Source: Spirochaetaceae bacterium
GTDB taxonomy: Bacteria > Spirochaetota > Spirochaetia > Treponematales > Breznakiellaceae
Direction: 5' to 3'
DNA length: 6,224 nt
Assembly (NCBI GenBank): GCA_031267475.1
Contig: JAIRZA010000065.1
Coordinates: forward strand, 1 to 6,224
Shown: positions 5,900-6,224 of the stretch, piece after piece
Numbering within the stretch: the first letter of the stretch is position 1
Layout: every line of letters starts with the position of its first letter
Translations under genes and position numbers: made by a program
The notes under the pieces: generated by a model
What the model was told of the DNA's origin: nothing
What the model saw: the letters and a program-made list of their open reading frames with translations, nothing else
Database searches by the model: none

Positions 5900-6020
5900 G
5901 CGCCCGCCAGCGGGTTTCTATCCGCTACGCGGTAGTATCCCGTGAGTCGTCTCACACAACAGGGCGTGGAGTTTCGCTGTGCGAAACTCCGGAGCTCAAC
6001 GCGCCAGCGTTTTGCTACGC
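5900..6020. repeat. Structured interspersed repeat, copy 1 (121 bp)
   Basis: This is the first of two related modules of about 122 bp. In order it has a small stem CCCGC-CA-GCGGG (5903-5914), the block CTATCCGCTACGCGG, a 10-bp stem GGAGTTTCGC/GCGAAACTCC with loop TGT (5968-5990), a 5-bp stem AACGC/GCGTT (5998-6011), and the ending TTTTGCTACGC. No transposase, terminal target duplication or credible protein is associated. It may be a non-autonomous palindromic element, a structured RNA or a protein-binding array; the family is not one I recognise. Confidence 0.75.
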
Positions 6021-6087
6021 TACGCGCCGGCATACCGTAAGCCGCCTTCACTTCGCGTTTTTACTCCGATAAAGGCGATTGGCATAC
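6021..6087. other. Spacer between repeat copies
   Basis: This 67-bp spacer is bounded by a direct repeat of GGCATAC (6029-6035 and 6081-6087). It contains an imperfect inverted pair (CGCCTT and AAGGCG) and a T5 run. There is no gene. The direct repeat next to copy 2 could be a junction of repeat units. Confidence 0.3.
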
Positions 6088-6210
6088 GCGCCCGCCAGCG
6101 GGCTTCTATCCGCTACGCGGCGGCGTCCCGCAAGTCTCTCATACAACAAGGGCAGGGAGTTTGCGCCACGCGCAAACTCCTAAAGCAAAATGCTGCGCAT
6201 TTTGCTACGC
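6088..6210. repeat. Structured interspersed repeat, copy 2 (123 bp)
   Basis: This is the second module, in the same orientation 188 bp after copy 1. Its first 29 bp match copy 1 at 28 positions; the rest has diverged but keeps the plan. The middle stem is GGAGTTTGCGC/GCGCAAACTCC with loop CAC (6156-6180), 11 bp. The last stem is AGCAAAATGC/GCATTTTGCT with loop TGC (6184-6206), 10 bp. Where the stems differ from copy 1, both arms have changed together. The ending TTTTGCTACGC is shared. The window stops 14 bp later, so further copies may follow. Confidence 0.75.
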
Positions 6211-6224
6211 CTGCGACCTACGGC

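Noticed and set aside
5869..6072. 67-codon plus-strand frame across repeat copy 1
   Set aside because: It translates the structured repeat; copy 2 differs by an indel that breaks the same frame, and the paired changes preserve hairpins rather than codons.
5871..6210. CRISPR array
   Set aside because: The repeats are either in exact tandem or 188 bp apart, with no regular spacers and no cas genes.
5871..6210. Insertion sequence
   Set aside because: No transposase fragment, no matched terminal inverted repeats and no clear target-site duplication are visible.

Overview
The window reads as a chromosomal stretch of a Gram-negative-type (diderm), motile, chemotactic bacterium of moderate GC content. 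The CheR N-terminus, the tight cheR-cheB pair and a long homopolymeric G tract in a surface-type methyltransferase gene suggest a spirochaete, perhaps Treponema-like. That is an inference from memory of family resemblance; no rRNA or other marker is present to settle it.

Layout. At the far left a plus-strand reading frame ends at 98 (partial, unidentified). It converges on, and overlaps by 24 bp, a minus-strand FkbM-family methyltransferase gene (75-1120). That gene is split by a run of 14 G (coding strand; C at 459-472) that puts the two halves out of frame. All FkbM motifs are present across the two halves, so this looks like a contingency (phase-variable) gene read in its OFF state, or a tract-length sequencing error. 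A 192-bp divergent spacer separates it from a plus-strand 4HBT/YbgC-type acyl-CoA thioesterase (1313-1702). A 151-bp spacer with two inverted repeats follows, one being an 11-bp-stem hairpin 21 nt before the next start codon. Then come cheR (1854-2675) and cheB (2706-3875), 30 bp apart and surely one operon: the adaptation methyltransferase and methylesterase that set chemoreceptor methylation. Convergent to them is a minus-strand YejA-type periplasmic oligopeptide-binding protein (3930-5732), with no permease genes in view.

The last 490 bp (5733-6224) contain no convincing gene. Next to yejA is a plausible minus-strand promoter and a leader holding three successive inverted repeats, including a perfect 32-bp palindrome. 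Beyond it lie two diverged copies of a ~122-bp repeat (5900-6020 and 6088-6210) plus a tandem partial copy (5871-5899). The repeats carry three hairpins each, and the stems differ between copies by changes on both arms that keep them paired. This covariation is the most unusual non-coding signal here. Similar short perfect hairpins also occur inside the coding sequence of the CheB linker and of YejA.

Functionally the genes cover three separate jobs: chemotactic adaptation (CheR/CheB), peptide capture in the periplasm (YejA-like) and switchable glycan or metabolite methylation (FkbM), plus a housekeeping thioesterase. I see no evidence that they form one novel pathway. The candidates for something undescribed are the switchable methyltransferase and the structured repeat family.
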